Assembly (NCBI GenBank): GCA_964599565.1
Contig: CAZRFE010000073.1
Span: 1-13,136, forward strand
Origin: JAJUFS01 sp964599565
GTDB taxonomy: Bacteria; Pseudomonadota; Gammaproteobacteria; Natronospirales; JAJUFS01
Direction of reading: 5' to 3'
Length of the DNA stretch: 13,136 bases
The translations under genes and the position numbers were made by a program. Below are positions 1 to 7,677 of the stretch, piece by piece. How positions within the stretch are numbered: the stretch's first letter is position 1; every line of letters begins with the position of its first letter. The notes under the pieces were generated by a model. That model was given only the letters and a program-made list of their open reading frames with translations. It was not told the origin of the DNA and did no database searches.

Positions 1-2
1 AC

Positions 3-1760
3 GGCTACACCATCGATCCCGACATGATCGAGCGCATCGAGATCATCCACGGCGCAACCGCCATCCAGGGCACGGGCGCGACCGGCGGCATCATCAACTT
101 CGTGACAAAGACCGCACAACCCGGGCAGCCGGGCGAGACGCGCGCGGCTGTCGGTTTCGGCACGAACGACGATTTCGACGGCGACAGCTTCTCAAAGCGG
201 CTGCATCTGCAGCACGCGGGCAGCGCGGGCAATCTCGATTTCCTTGTCGCCGCCGGCTGGCAGTCGACGGGGCTTTTCTTCGATGCGGAAGATCGCCCGA
301 TCGCGGTGGACTCCACGCAGGGCGACACCATGGACGGCACCGGCATCGACCTGTTCGCGAAGGCCGGTTACTCGTTCGGCGAGCAGCGCCTGCAGTTCAG
401 CGCGAACATGTTCGACTACGGCTCGAACGGCGACTGGGTCGTGCAGCCGGGCGATCGCGCCAACGGCATTCCCGCAACGTCCGTTCCCGGCACCGTGGAA
501 GGCGAGCCGGCGGAAAACGACGTGAAGACGTATTCGCTGGATTACAGCCACGCAGCGCTCGGCATCGGCCGTTTCCATGCGCAGCTCTTCCGCCAGGAGT
601 TCGCCGCGATCTACGGCGGCGGCACGTTCGCCAACTTCCAGGATGAAAGCGGCATGCCGCTGTTCGACCAGTCGCGCAACAAGTCCGAGAAGACCGGCCT
701 GAAGCTCACCTACAACATGCCCGGGCTCATCGCGGACGATGTCGACGTCACTGTCGGCTTCGACTGGCTGACCGACACCACCGAGCAGGATCTCGTGCAG
801 ACGGGACGCTACTGGGTGCCGGAAACCTCCTACGTGAACACCGCACCGTTCGTGCAGCTCGACTGGGATCTCGCACCGGTACAGCTGACCGCGGGCGTGC
901 GCCACGAATCCGCCACGCTCGACGTCGACGATTTCACCACGCTGCCTGCCTACGGCAGCACGTTTGTCACCGGCGGCGAGCCCGACTTCAGCGAAACGCT
1001 GTTCAACATCGGTGCGAACTGGCGCATCAACCCGAACTGGACGCTGTATGCAACGCGCTCGGAAGGTTTCTCCATGCCCGATGTCGGCCGCGTGCTGCGC
1101 GGTATCAACATTCCGGGACAGGACATCGACACCTTCCTCAACCTCGCGCCGATCATCGCGGACAACCGCGAGCTCGGCGTGCAGTTCCGCGCGCAGCGCG
1201 GCGAGTTCCGTGTCAGCTACTTCGCCTCGGATTCGGATCTCGGCGCACGCCTGGTCCCGAACGCGGACGGCATCTTCTCCGTCGCGCGCGAACGCACCGA
1301 GATCGACGGCATCGAACTGTCCGCCGCGTTCGACGTGAACATGAACAGCACGCTCGGCGTGAACTACGCGCACATCAACGGCGAAGTCGACACCGACAGC
1401 GACGGTGCGCTCGATTCCGATCTCGACGGCATCAACGTCGCACCGGACCGCGCGAACATCTGGTGGGAGCGGCGCTGGAGCGATTTCCTCGACACGCGCC
1501 TGCAGGTCAATTACCTCTTCGACCGCGATTTCGAAAGCAACGGCATGCCGTCGGCGGAGTTCGACGGCTACTCGACGATCGATCTCGTCGCAAACTGGCT
1601 CATCAACGACGACAACCGCCTGCAGTTCGGCATCGAGAACCTGCTCGATGAGCAGTACATCACGTACTACTCGCAGGTCTACGCGCTCGTCGGCGACGAC
1701 GGCTACTTCGCGGGACGCGGCAGGAACATCTACGTCACCTGGCGCACTTCGTTCGAATGA
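3..1760 (+). CDS. TonB-dependent outer-membrane receptor, siderophore type (5' end outside window)
   Basis: The reading frame is open from the first bases, so the gene begins upstream and the signal peptide, TonB box and most of the plug are missing. The visible start carries the conserved end of the plug domain (IERIEIIHGATAIQGTGATG, then GGIINFVTK). About 540 residues of alternating beta-strand sequence typical of a 22-strand barrel follow, including EGFSMPDVGRVLRG, IADNRELGVQF and ERTEIDGIELS. The last stretch (GRGRNIYVTWRTSFE) is the aromatic C-terminal strand recognised by the BAM machinery. Such receptors import iron complexes or other scarce ligands using TonB-ExbBD energy. The SMPDVGR and IADNRE region recalls the hydroxamate/citrate-siderophore receptor group (IutA/RhtA-like), but the ligand is not proven. 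The PepSY-TM gene 63 nt downstream fits a siderophore-iron role. Family is certain, substrate is inferred. Confidence 0.95.
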   Translation, partial: GYTIDPDMIERIEIIHGATAIQGTGATGGIINFVTKTAQPGQPGETRAAVGFGTNDDFDGDSFSKRLHLQHAGSAGNLDFLVAAGWQSTGLFFDAEDRPIAVDSTQGDTMDGTGIDLFAKAGYSFGEQRLQFSANMFDYGSNGDWVVQPGDRANGIPATSVPGTVEGEPAENDVKTYSLDYSHAALGIGRFHAQLFRQEFAAIYGGGTFANFQDESGMPLFDQSRNKSEKTGLKLTYNMPGLIADDVDVTVGFDWLTDTTEQDLVQTGRYWVPETSYVNTAPFVQLDWDLAPVQLTAGVRHESATLDVDDFTTLPAYGSTFVTGGEPDFSETLFNIGANWRINPNWTLYATRSEGFSMPDVGRVLRGINIPGQDIDTFLNLAPIIADNRELGVQFRAQRGEFRVSYFASDSDLGARLVPNADGIFSVARERTEIDGIELSAAFDVNMNSTLGVNYAHINGEVDTDSDGALDSDLDGINVAPDRANIWWERRWSDFLDTRLQVNYLFDRDFESNGMPSAEFDGYSTIDLVANWLINDDNRLQFGIENLLDEQYITYYSQVYALVGDDGYFAGRGRNIYVTWRTSFE

Positions 1761-1823
1761 AGCGGAGCCTCATCTCCTGGCGCTGGCTGACCAGGACGAA
1801 AAACCCGCTGCTTCGCGAGATTG

Positions 1824-2948
1824 ATGAAAGTGGCTGAAAACATCGAAACACGATCCCGCCCGTTCACGCTCGCCGCGCTTCGCGCGGCGGGCGTCGTGCT
1901 GCATCGCTGGCTCGGCATCACGGTCGGTCTTGTTTTCATGGTCACCGGGCTCACCGGCGCCGTGATCACGTATGCGCCGGAACTCACGGGCATGCTGTTT
2001 CCCGCCATCGACGGACCGGCGCCGGCAGGATGGATGCAGCGCCGCGCGGCGATTCTCGACATCACGATGGCGGCGCATGCGCGCGGCGACGTCACGCTGA
2101 TCCGTTTCCCGACGGAGCAGCAGGGCGCATACGAGATCTATCTTGCCGACGAGTCGCATGAATACCGCGATGCGCTGACGGGAGACGTCGTGCTCGTGCG
2201 CACGCCGCTCTCCGACGTGCTGAACTTTTCGCGCGACCTGCACACGCATCTCATGATGGGTCACGACGGCGAGGAGCTGCTCGGCTGGCTGGGCGTTGCG
2301 ATGCTTGTCCTGGTTGCAACGGGATTGTGGCTATGGTGGCCGCGCTTCGGGCTGTGGCGCACCGCGTTCGCGAAACCGCGCAGCAGCGCACTGTCGCCAC
2401 AGCTTTTCTGGCTGCACAAGACGATCGGGTTCGTTGCACTGCCCGTGCTGTTCTTCGTCACGCTCACCGGCGTTGGAATGGTTTTCTACTATCCCGCGCA
2501 GGCGCTGCTCACCGGCATGCTCGGCGGCGAGGCGCCGGTCATTCCGCAGACGCTGCCGGCGGATGCCGCCGGCGAAGCCACGGACTGGAATGCCGTCATC
2601 GCCGCGCTCGATACGACGCTGCCGGACGGCCGCACGGTATTCGTCTCGCCGCAGGAGAAGCCGGACGACGTGCTGATGTTCCGCAAGCAGATGCCGGGCG
2701 AACTGCATCCCAACGGCCGCAGCTTCATCGCGATCACACCCGCGGGCGATGTGCTGCACGCAACCGATGCATCACGGCTCGAAGCGGGCATGCGCGCAAC
2801 GCACGCGATCTATCCGCTGCATTCGGGAAAGACGCCGAGCGAGACATGGCGCTTCCTCGTGTTTCTCGCCGGCATCGCGCCCACGTTCTTCTTCATCACG
2901 GGATTCTGGCTGTGGCGTCTGCGCCGCCGTCGCGCACGGCGCGTCTGA
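1824..2948 (+). CDS. PepSY-associated TM protein, probable ferric-siderophore reductase type
   Basis: This 374-residue inner-membrane protein has the four-helix PepSY-TM layout: helices at about 27-50, 151-172, 201-225 and 342-366, with periplasmic domains between helices 1 and 2 and between helices 3 and 4. Conserved membrane-edge histidines are visible: H27 (LHRWLG), H140 and H142 (DLHTHL), H198 (LHKTIGF) and H333 (PLHSG). The WWPR motif after helix 2 and a basic C-terminal tail (LRRRRARRV) are also typical. In this family, which includes FoxB and the PiuB-like proteins, such histidines bind haem and pass electrons to periplasmic ferric siderophores. The gene follows the TonB receptor by 63 nt on the same strand, consistent with one iron-uptake operon. 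ATG 1824 is preferred over the adjoining TTG at 1821; no strong ribosome binding site is visible. The reductase activity is inferred from the family and neighbour. Confidence 0.88.
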   Translation: MKVAENIETRSRPFTLAALRAAGVVLHRWLGITVGLVFMVTGLTGAVITYAPELTGMLFPAIDGPAPAGWMQRRAAILDITMAAHARGDVTLIRFPTEQQGAYEIYLADESHEYRDALTGDVVLVRTPLSDVLNFSRDLHTHLMMGHDGEELLGWLGVAMLVLVATGLWLWWPRFGLWRTAFAKPRSSALSPQLFWLHKTIGFVALPVLFFVTLTGVGMVFYYPAQALLTGMLGGEAPVIPQTLPADAAGEATDWNAVIAALDTTLPDGRTVFVSPQEKPDDVLMFRKQMPGELHPNGRSFIAITPAGDVLHATDASRLEAGMRATHAIYPLHSGKTPSETWRFLVFLAGIAPTFFFITGFWLWRLRRRRARRV

Positions 2949-2963
2949 ATTTTCGTTGATCGC

Positions 2964-2972
2964 TGCTATGCT
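2964..2972 (+). promoter_or_regulatory. Possible extended -10 promoter before the serine hydrolase
   Basis: TGC followed by TATGCT (2967-2972) resembles an extended -10 element and would start transcription near 2979, about 20 nt before the GTG start. No clear -35 box is seen. The hydrolase could also be read through from the upstream genes, only 50 nt away. Confidence 0.3.
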
Positions 2973-2998
2973 CCCGGAAACTTCCCCGGGGACGCTTC

Positions 2999-4837
2999 GT
3001 GCCGCGCTCGCTTTCCTTTCTTCTCGCGCTGTCGTTCATGCCATGCGCCGCCGCCGCTGATCTCGGCGAGTTCCAGCAGCGCGCCGCAGAAATTCTCGAA
3101 GCCAACCGCGTCCCGGGCGCCGGCATCGCGCTGGTGCGTAACGGCGAGATCATCTGGGCCGGCGGCATCGGCCGTGCGGATATCGATGAAGACATTCCCG
3201 TGCTCGCGAACACGCGCTTTCGCACCGGTTCCATCACCAAGATGTTCACCGCGCTCGCGGTGATGCAGCTCGTCGAGGAAGGAAAGCTTTCGCTCGACGA
3301 CGCGGTGCATGACATCGCGCCGCACGTCCCGATCGAAAATCCCTGGCGCGAGACCGCGCCGGTGCGCGTTGCACACCTGCTGGAACACACGGCAGGTTTC
3401 GATGACATGCATTTCCGCCACATGAACAGCGATCGCGAATTGCCGGATTCATTGTCGGAAACGGTCGCGGATCTCGGGCACGAGTTTCGCGTCCGCTGGC
3501 CGCCGGGCGTGATGCACGGTTACTCGAATCCCGGCTACGCGCTCGCCGGATACATCGTCGAGCGCGTATCGGGCCTGCCGTTTCACCGCTACGTGAACGA
3601 ACGCCTGCTCGCGCCCATGGAACTTCGCGATGCACGCTGGGGCGCCGTCGATGAAATCGCGCAAGGCTATACGACAACGCGCGCAGGATTGCTGCGTGAA
3701 GTTCCGCCGCGCGGCCTGCTGCTGTATCCCGCCGGCGAACTGTCGCTGTCATCCGCCGATGCCGCACGCCTGCTGCGTCTCCTGCTTCAACGCGGTGAGC
3801 TGGATGAAACGCGAATCGTGAGCAGCGCGTCGATCGCGCGCATGGAAACGCCGCGCGCCGCACGCGCGGCAAGACACGGACTGGACAACGGGTACGGACT
3901 CGGCGATTTCGTGATCTTCCGTGAAGGCTTTCGCCTGCACGGGCACGACGGCGGACTCGACGGCTTCATCGCGGAACTCGCGTATTCGCCTGAGCACGGC
4001 TTCGGCTACGCGGTGTTCCTGAATCGCGCAGAGCCTGGAACGCTGCGCGTGCTCGGGAATCTCGCGGTGGAATTTCTCGCAACGGATATCGCGCCGCCGT
4101 CACCCGGCGCGCTCGATGCGCCGGCAGCGAAACCTTCTGAAGCCGTCGAAGGCTGCTATCGAAAACGCAACGCGCGAAATGAAATCCTGCGCGGCGTGGA
4201 GTGGCTGCTGCAGGTGACGTGCGCGCGCGTCGATGAAGGCCGCGTCCTGCTGCGCCACCCGGTGCTGCCGGATCTCGCGACATTCGTGCCCGCGCATGAT
4301 CAGTCGTTCCGCGCGATCAACGACGCATGGCCGACGCTTGTCTTCATGCAGGACGCAGGCATGCCGGATGCGCTGGAATGGTCCGGCAGCTACTTCGAGC
4401 GCAGCACGCGCGCGGCGGTCACGCTGCCGCTCGCGCTCGCCGGTGTTTCGCTGCTGCTGATGCTCTCAGCGCTTGCATATTTCCCGGTGTGGCTGCTGCG
4501 CTGGAAATTCGGCCCGCTCACGCGCGGACAGGGACTGTCGATGCGCGCATGGCCACTCGCGGCAAGCGTGCTGTTTCTTGCCACCGTCACGTGGTCGCTG
4601 CGGCTTGAACTGTCCCTGCTCGATACCATCAATACCGTCACGCTCGGAATACTCGCAGGCGGTGTGGCATTCGCGCTTGCGAGTTTCATCGCGCTCCACC
4701 GCGTGTGGCGGACATGGAACGGCCGCGTTCATCCCGCCGTGAGATGGCATTCGCTGCTGGTCGCACTCGCCTGCGTGTGCGTCGCGTTGTACCTCATGGC
4801 GTGGAAACTCGTGCCGTTGCGCCTGTGGGCGTGGTAG
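2999..4837 (+). CDS. Serine hydrolase (beta-lactamase/AmpC class) with C-terminal membrane domain
   Basis: This 612-residue protein starts with a Sec signal peptide (MPRSLSFLLALSFMPCAAAA). It starts at GTG 2999, preceded by GGGGAC at a suitable distance; the ATG at 2968 is in another frame. The three catalytic motifs of the beta-lactamase-related serine hydrolases are present: SxxK at S78-I-T-K81, YxN at Y175-S-N177, and HxG at H316-D-G318 in place of KTG. The catalytic domain spans about 22-365. After a short linker domain (about 370-465) come four hydrophobic helices at about 474-500, 517-535, 545-567 and 582-606, so the hydrolase should sit in the periplasm anchored from its C-terminus. 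Members of this class hydrolyse peptides, esters or cell-wall-derived amides; sequence alone does not give the substrate, and resistance to beta-lactams should not be assumed. The gene ends at TAG in a GTAGGAGCG motif just before a terminator. Confidence 0.93.
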   Translation: MPRSLSFLLALSFMPCAAAADLGEFQQRAAEILEANRVPGAGIALVRNGEIIWAGGIGRADIDEDIPVLANTRFRTGSITKMFTALAVMQLVEEGKLSLDDAVHDIAPHVPIENPWRETAPVRVAHLLEHTAGFDDMHFRHMNSDRELPDSLSETVADLGHEFRVRWPPGVMHGYSNPGYALAGYIVERVSGLPFHRYVNERLLAPMELRDARWGAVDEIAQGYTTTRAGLLREVPPRGLLLYPAGELSLSSADAARLLRLLLQRGELDETRIVSSASIARMETPRAARAARHGLDNGYGLGDFVIFREGFRLHGHDGGLDGFIAELAYSPEHGFGYAVFLNRAEPGTLRVLGNLAVEFLATDIAPPSPGALDAPAAKPSEAVEGCYRKRNARNEILRGVEWLLQVTCARVDEGRVLLRHPVLPDLATFVPAHDQSFRAINDAWPTLVFMQDAGMPDALEWSGSYFERSTRAAVTLPLALAGVSLLLMLSALAYFPVWLLRWKFGPLTRGQGLSMRAWPLAASVLFLATVTWSLRLELSLLDTINTVTLGILAGGVAFALASFIALHRVWRTWNGRVHPAVRWHSLLVALACVCVALYLMAWKLVPLRLWAW

Positions 4838-4850
4838 GAGCGCTTGCCGA
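4834..4850 (+). repeat. Degenerate REP-like end (GTAGGAGCG)
   Basis: GTAGGAGCGCTTGCCGA shares its first nine bases with the full REP-like element at 9132-9151 on the other strand, but the palindromic part is shortened. Its TAG is the stop codon of the serine hydrolase. A nine-base match could be chance. Confidence 0.3.
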
Positions 4851-4881
4851 AAAAAAACGCCCGCGCAAGCGGGCGTTTTTT
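4850..4881. terminator. Bidirectional rho-independent terminator
   Basis: A perfect 7-bp stem, CGCCCGC (4858-4864) and GCGGGCG (4869-4875), closes a GCAA loop. Eight A precede it and six T follow, so the structure can terminate transcription on both strands. It lies between the convergent stops of the serine hydrolase (4837) and the DUF885 gene (4897). Confidence 0.92.
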
Positions 4882-4896
4882 CAGCGGAGAAAGGCA

Positions 4897-6642
4897 TCAG
4901 TCCTGTGCGGGAATGAAATGCGCTTCCACGGCCTTCGCCATGAGATCGGGCGGCAGCAGTCCCTGCGCGAGGATGAAGTCGTGGAATGCCTGTTCGTCGA
5001 ACTTTCCACGCAGCGCGAGTTCCGTCTTCGCGCGCAGCTCCTGCATCTTCATGTGCCCGAAGTAGTACGAGGTCGCCTGGCCGGGCGCGCGGAACGTGTA
5101 GCGGTCCGCTTCCTGCGTCGCCATCGGTTCGGAGAGCACGACTTCATCGATCAGGAAATCCTTCACCGTCGCGTAATCGACCTGGCCGAGATTCACCATC
5201 GGATCGAGGAACGCGCGCGCCGCACGCAAAAGGCGCATCTGCAGGGACATGAGCTGCCCTTCGAGCGGCAGGTACGGCAGCATCACCGCTTCCGCGTACA
5301 GCGCCCAGCCTTCGACGTTCGCGGAGTTGAACGCATACAGCATGCGTGCCTGCGAGACGCCGTTCTCCACCATCTTCGCGAACTGCATCTCGTGTCCCGG
5401 CCGCGCTTCGTGCACGGTCAGCGTCCAGGCGACGGCGTCGTTCAGGAAGTCATCCATCTTCGCATCCGATCCGGCATTCGGGTTGTTCAGCGGCAGCACG
5501 AACGCACCGCGCTCGCCGGTGTTGCCGATCATGCGCGGCGGCTGCATGTGCGGTGCGGGCTGTGCGGCGGATTCCGCTTCGCTCGCAAGACGGATGATTG
5601 CCTCGCGCTCCGGCAGCGTGACGATGTCGTGCTTCTCGACGAGCGCTTCGAGTTCTTCGAGCCGCGCGTGGTACGCGGGCATGATGTTCCCGGAGGTGAA
5701 CTGCTCCTTCTTCAGCTCGCGGATCACGTCGCGGTAATCGGCCGACTTGAAGCCGCGCTTCGCCGCGATCTGCCGCGCGATCGCCTGCATCTCGACGCGG
5801 ATGTCCATGAAGCCCGACGTTGCACGGCTGATGAGCGTTTCGGGATCCATCGTCGTGCCGAACATCTCGAGGTTCGCGGCGTAGATTGCCGGCGGCAGCT
5901 TCGATTCCTTTCGCGCGCGCGGCAGCAGTTCCTTGCGCAGCCACGCCGCGTAATCGTTCACCTGTTTCTCGAATGCAGCGACGGCGGGTTCCCAGCCCTC
6001 GACATCGCTTCCTGCAAACATCTCGCGCACGCCATCGACGAAGCGCGGCATGTTGTCGAGGTCCGTTTCAAGCTCGCGCACGTAGGGCCCGAGCAGCTTG
6101 CGGTTCTCGAGATCCTTCGCGGTTTCGCGCTTTGCATGCTCGAACACCGGCGTGAAGCCTTTCGCGAGGCCGGTGTATTTCTCGAGGCGCACGAGTGCGG
6201 CAGGGTGGCGCGATGCGTCGACCTGCGGGCCGAGCAGCGCCTGCATGCTGTAGAAGACCGTCTGCGGGATGTTGTAGTAATCGACCATGTTCTTGTCGTA
6301 GAGCGCGCGCGTTGCGAGCGAACGCTTCGCATCGGCGATGAGGATTTCGAGATCCTGGCGCACCTGCGGATCCTTCTCCGTGCCAAGCGCCTTTTCGTAA
6401 TCCGCGAGCACGTTGTGAAGGCCGCGCTCGTAACGCGCATCGAAGCCCGGCGCCAGATCCATGATCTTCTCGTCGTAGCCCTCGAGCCCGCTGCGCGCCG
6501 CACTCTCGGGTCCGAACCGTGCATCGAGCGCGAGACGCGCCGCGGTGTATTCGTCGCTCTTCGCAACCCAGTCCGTCGCTGCGTTCGATGTGAACGGCAG
6601 CAGCAGCAGGCCGGCCGCGAGCGTCGCAGGAATGATCCGCAT
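4897..6642 (-). CDS. Secreted DUF885 family protein, metallopeptidase-like
   Basis: The product is 581 residues with a signal peptide (MRIIPATLAAGLLLLPFTSNA, cleavage near residue 21). The DUF885 signature HEARPGHEMQ is at 411-420: H411 and H417 with E412 form a zinc-binding HExxxxH-like helix. NVEGWALYAE (442-451) supplies the likely third ligand, probably E444 or E451. The C-terminal part (RAPGQATSYYFGHMKMQELR) is also typical, and the length is normal for the family. Members are predicted zinc peptidases (gluzincin-like), periplasmic or exported; the substrate is unknown. The frame stays open upstream to 6873, but ATG 6642 is chosen because it begins the signal peptide and has GAGGA seven bases before it, and because the longer form would run through the ABM-like gene. 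The 62-nt gap after that gene allows either read-through from the operon or its own promoter. Confidence 0.93.
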   Translation of the reverse strand: MRIIPATLAAGLLLLPFTSNAATDWVAKSDEYTAARLALDARFGPESAARSGLEGYDEKIMDLAPGFDARYERGLHNVLADYEKALGTEKDPQVRQDLEILIADAKRSLATRALYDKNMVDYYNIPQTVFYSMQALLGPQVDASRHPAALVRLEKYTGLAKGFTPVFEHAKRETAKDLENRKLLGPYVRELETDLDNMPRFVDGVREMFAGSDVEGWEPAVAAFEKQVNDYAAWLRKELLPRARKESKLPPAIYAANLEMFGTTMDPETLISRATSGFMDIRVEMQAIARQIAAKRGFKSADYRDVIRELKKEQFTSGNIMPAYHARLEELEALVEKHDIVTLPEREAIIRLASEAESAAQPAPHMQPPRMIGNTGERGAFVLPLNNPNAGSDAKMDDFLNDAVAWTLTVHEARPGHEMQFAKMVENGVSQARMLYAFNSANVEGWALYAEAVMLPYLPLEGQLMSLQMRLLRAARAFLDPMVNLGQVDYATVKDFLIDEVVLSEPMATQEADRYTFRAPGQATSYYFGHMKMQELRAKTELALRGKFDEQAFHDFILAQGLLPPDLMAKAVEAHFIPAQD

Positions 6643-6704
6643 GACATTGTCCTCGTTGTCGTGGTTTCGAGAGCTTAGAGGAACGCGATGCGGAAAAGTT
6701 GCGG

Positions 6705-7046
6705 TCAGTAGCGGACGGAAAGCCGGAACGGAATTTCCTCCAGTGCATGCAGCACCTCGTAATGCCGCAGGCGTTCGGGCTTCTCGAGCAGGAAGCCGTC
6801 GTCCTGCGGGTAATACACGGCGCGCGAGATGTCGCTGCCGGCGAACGCGTGAATCGCATCGCGCGACTCCCACAGTGTCAGCAGCGTGATCTCGGCGTCG
6901 TCATCACGCTCGCGGTCGAGCAGCAGCCAGGTGCCGTGGTGGCCGGCCGTCCTGCCGTAGTGGGGCAGCGCGACGCGTTCGAGGAATTCGACATACGCAT
7001 CGGTCTTCTCGTGCGGCACGCGGCCGCGCCATTCGCGCAGGATCAT
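6705..7046 (-). CDS. ABM-like (antibiotic biosynthesis monooxygenase fold) protein
   Basis: This 113-residue protein has the pattern of small ABM/dimeric alpha-beta barrel proteins: an opening MILREWRGRVP strand, then LLTLWESRDAIHAFAG and AVYYPQDDGFLLEKPERLRHYEV. The W-S-R-D-A-I...FAG..A-YYP-DD motif is the most diagnostic part. Such proteins act on small aromatic or quinone-like compounds without cofactors, or have no known activity; I cannot tell which applies here. ATG 7046 overlaps the TGA of the upstream VOC gene by four bases (ATGA), which implies translational coupling, and GGAG lies nine bases before it. A GTG at 7061 would extend the protein by five residues but would bury that site. 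It is co-transcribed with the VOC gene. Confidence 0.85.
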   Translation of the reverse strand: MILREWRGRVPHEKTDAYVEFLERVALPHYGRTAGHHGTWLLLDRERDDDAEITLLTLWESRDAIHAFAGSDISRAVYYPQDDGFLLEKPERLRHYEVLHALEEIPFRLSVRY

Positions 7047-7435
7047 GGCTGCTCGCTCCACGCCGCGGCGTTGTCCGGGAAGTCGTCCGATTCAGGGCGC
7101 ACCAGGCAGAACGGCGTGCCGGAGGGATCTTCCATCACCCACCAGCGCTTGACGCGGTACTTCGCGCGGCCGCCCGCGGCTTCGAGCCGCCGGCGTTCTG
7201 CGCGCTGGTCGTCGGTCTCGATATCAAGGTGGTAGCCCGGATCGCGCGCGACGCGCTGCGCTCGCACGAACAGCGGGCCTTCGATCTGCCCGAGCGTGAC
7301 GTACCGCTGGTTTGCCTGCGGGCGCCGCGGTTGTGCAAGGCCAAGTGCGGCGGACCAGAATGCGAGCGATGATTCGAACTCGGCGTCCAGGCAGTCGATC
7401 ATCAGCGTGCTGACGCGGCTGTGATGCGTATTCAT
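7043..7435 (-). CDS. VOC family (glyoxalase/bleomycin-resistance fold) protein
   Basis: The product is 130 residues. It shows the repeated beta-alpha-beta-beta-beta modules of the vicinal oxygen chelate fold: VSTLMIDCLDAEFESSLAFW with ALGL at the start of module 1, then GYHLDIETDDQRAERRRLEAAGG and WWVMEDPSGTPFCLVRPE in module 2. H69 in GYHLDIE and E102 in VMEDPSGTPF are where metal or substrate residues often sit. The closest type appears to be the glyoxalase-like group related to DUF-type VOC domains; the substrate is unknown. ATG 7435 is chosen because GGGGAG lies six bases upstream. It overlaps the ABM-like gene by four bases and follows the 39-codon ORF by 23 nt, forming an operon divergent from the CGNR regulator. 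Confidence 0.88.
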   Translation of the reverse strand: MNTHHSRVSTLMIDCLDAEFESSLAFWSAALGLAQPRRPQANQRYVTLGQIEGPLFVRAQRVARDPGYHLDIETDDQRAERRRLEAAGGRAKYRVKRWWVMEDPSGTPFCLVRPESDDFPDNAAAWSEQP

Positions 7436-7458
7436 GCTGTTCTCCCCTGTGTTGTGCG

Positions 7459-7578
7459 TCACGCGCATTGGGCGGAGTGGTGACGCCAGGCGCGTGAGCG
7501 GAAGACGTGGCGGAAATGCGCGGCCAGTGCATGAAGCAGGGGCAGCAGGCCTTTTGGATCGACATCGAATGTGCTCAT
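7459..7578 (-). CDS. Small ORF (39 codons), first in the VOC/ABM operon
   Basis: A 39-residue frame begins at ATG 7578 with a strong Shine-Dalgarno sequence (TGGAGG, six bases before the start) and ends at TGA 7461. It begins MSTFDVDPKGLLPLLHALAA; the second half is His/Arg-rich with one Trp. It ends 23 nt before the VOC start and is the first translatable frame after the divergent promoter. I do not recognise a family and see no signal peptide or clear membrane helix; residues 10-27 could form an amphipathic helix. It may be a real small protein, a translated leader that aids expression of the operon, or the degraded start of a longer gene. Confidence 0.5.
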   Translation of the reverse strand: MSTFDVDPKGLLPLLHALAAHFRHVFRSRAWRHHSAQCA

Positions 7579-7617
7579 GGCAGCCTCCAGGATTAACCGG
7601 TAAAATTGATATTGACG

Positions 7618-7645
7618 GTTACAAGCCTAGGCGCTGTCTTGTAAC
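7618..7645. promoter_or_regulatory. Inverted repeat, candidate operator in the divergent promoter region
   Basis: GTTACAAG (7618-7625) and CTTGTAAC (7638-7645) are perfect 8-bp inverted arms with a 12-nt gap, so their centres are 20 nt apart, about two helical turns. A further GGTTAC lies at 7665-7670, next to the plus-strand -10. The position between a regulator gene and its divergent operon suggests binding by the CGNR protein. That assignment is inference. Confidence 0.5.
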
Positions 7646-7652
7646 TAGTCAA
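7624..7652 (-). promoter_or_regulatory. Predicted sigma70 promoter of the small ORF-VOC-ABM operon
   Basis: On the minus strand TTGACT (7652-7647) and TAGGCT (7629-7624) are separated by 17 nt, placing the start of transcription near 7617, about 40 nt before ATG 7578. The inverted repeat at 7618-7645 covers the -10 box and the spacer, so a protein bound there would block this promoter. Confidence 0.5.
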
Positions 7653-7655
7653 GCC

Positions 7656-7664
7656 TGTTATAGT
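7656..7664 (+). promoter_or_regulatory. Predicted extended -10 promoter of the CGNR regulator
   Basis: TGT followed by TATAGT (7659-7664) is a good extended -10 element. Transcription would begin near 7671, leaving only about 7 nt before ATG 7678 or 19 nt before ATG 7690. A -35 box at proper spacing is not clear (TTGTAA at 7639-7644 is too close). Confidence 0.4.
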
Positions 7665-7677
7665 GGTTACATAAACC

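Noticed and set aside
192..1373. Minus-strand frame of 393 codons inside the TonB receptor
   Set aside because: Antisense shadow with biased composition and no ribosome binding site or domain; the plus-strand receptor is certain.
1761..1823. Terminator between the TonB receptor and the PepSY-TM gene
   Set aside because: CCTGG and CCAGG can form a 5-bp stem around 10 nt, but no T-run follows; read-through into the PepSY-TM gene is expected.
2999..4837. True class C beta-lactamase (antibiotic resistance gene)
   Set aside because: The SxxK and YxN motifs are present but the third motif is HxG rather than KTG, and the membrane tail is foreign to AmpC enzymes; a general serine hydrolase is the safer call.
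4705..6678. Long plus-strand frame of 657 codons opposite the DUF885 gene
   Set aside because: The translation is Arg/His/Glu-rich with no recognisable domain and is the antisense shadow of a well-recognised protein; in GC-rich DNA such frames are common. Its start also lies inside the serine hydrolase gene.
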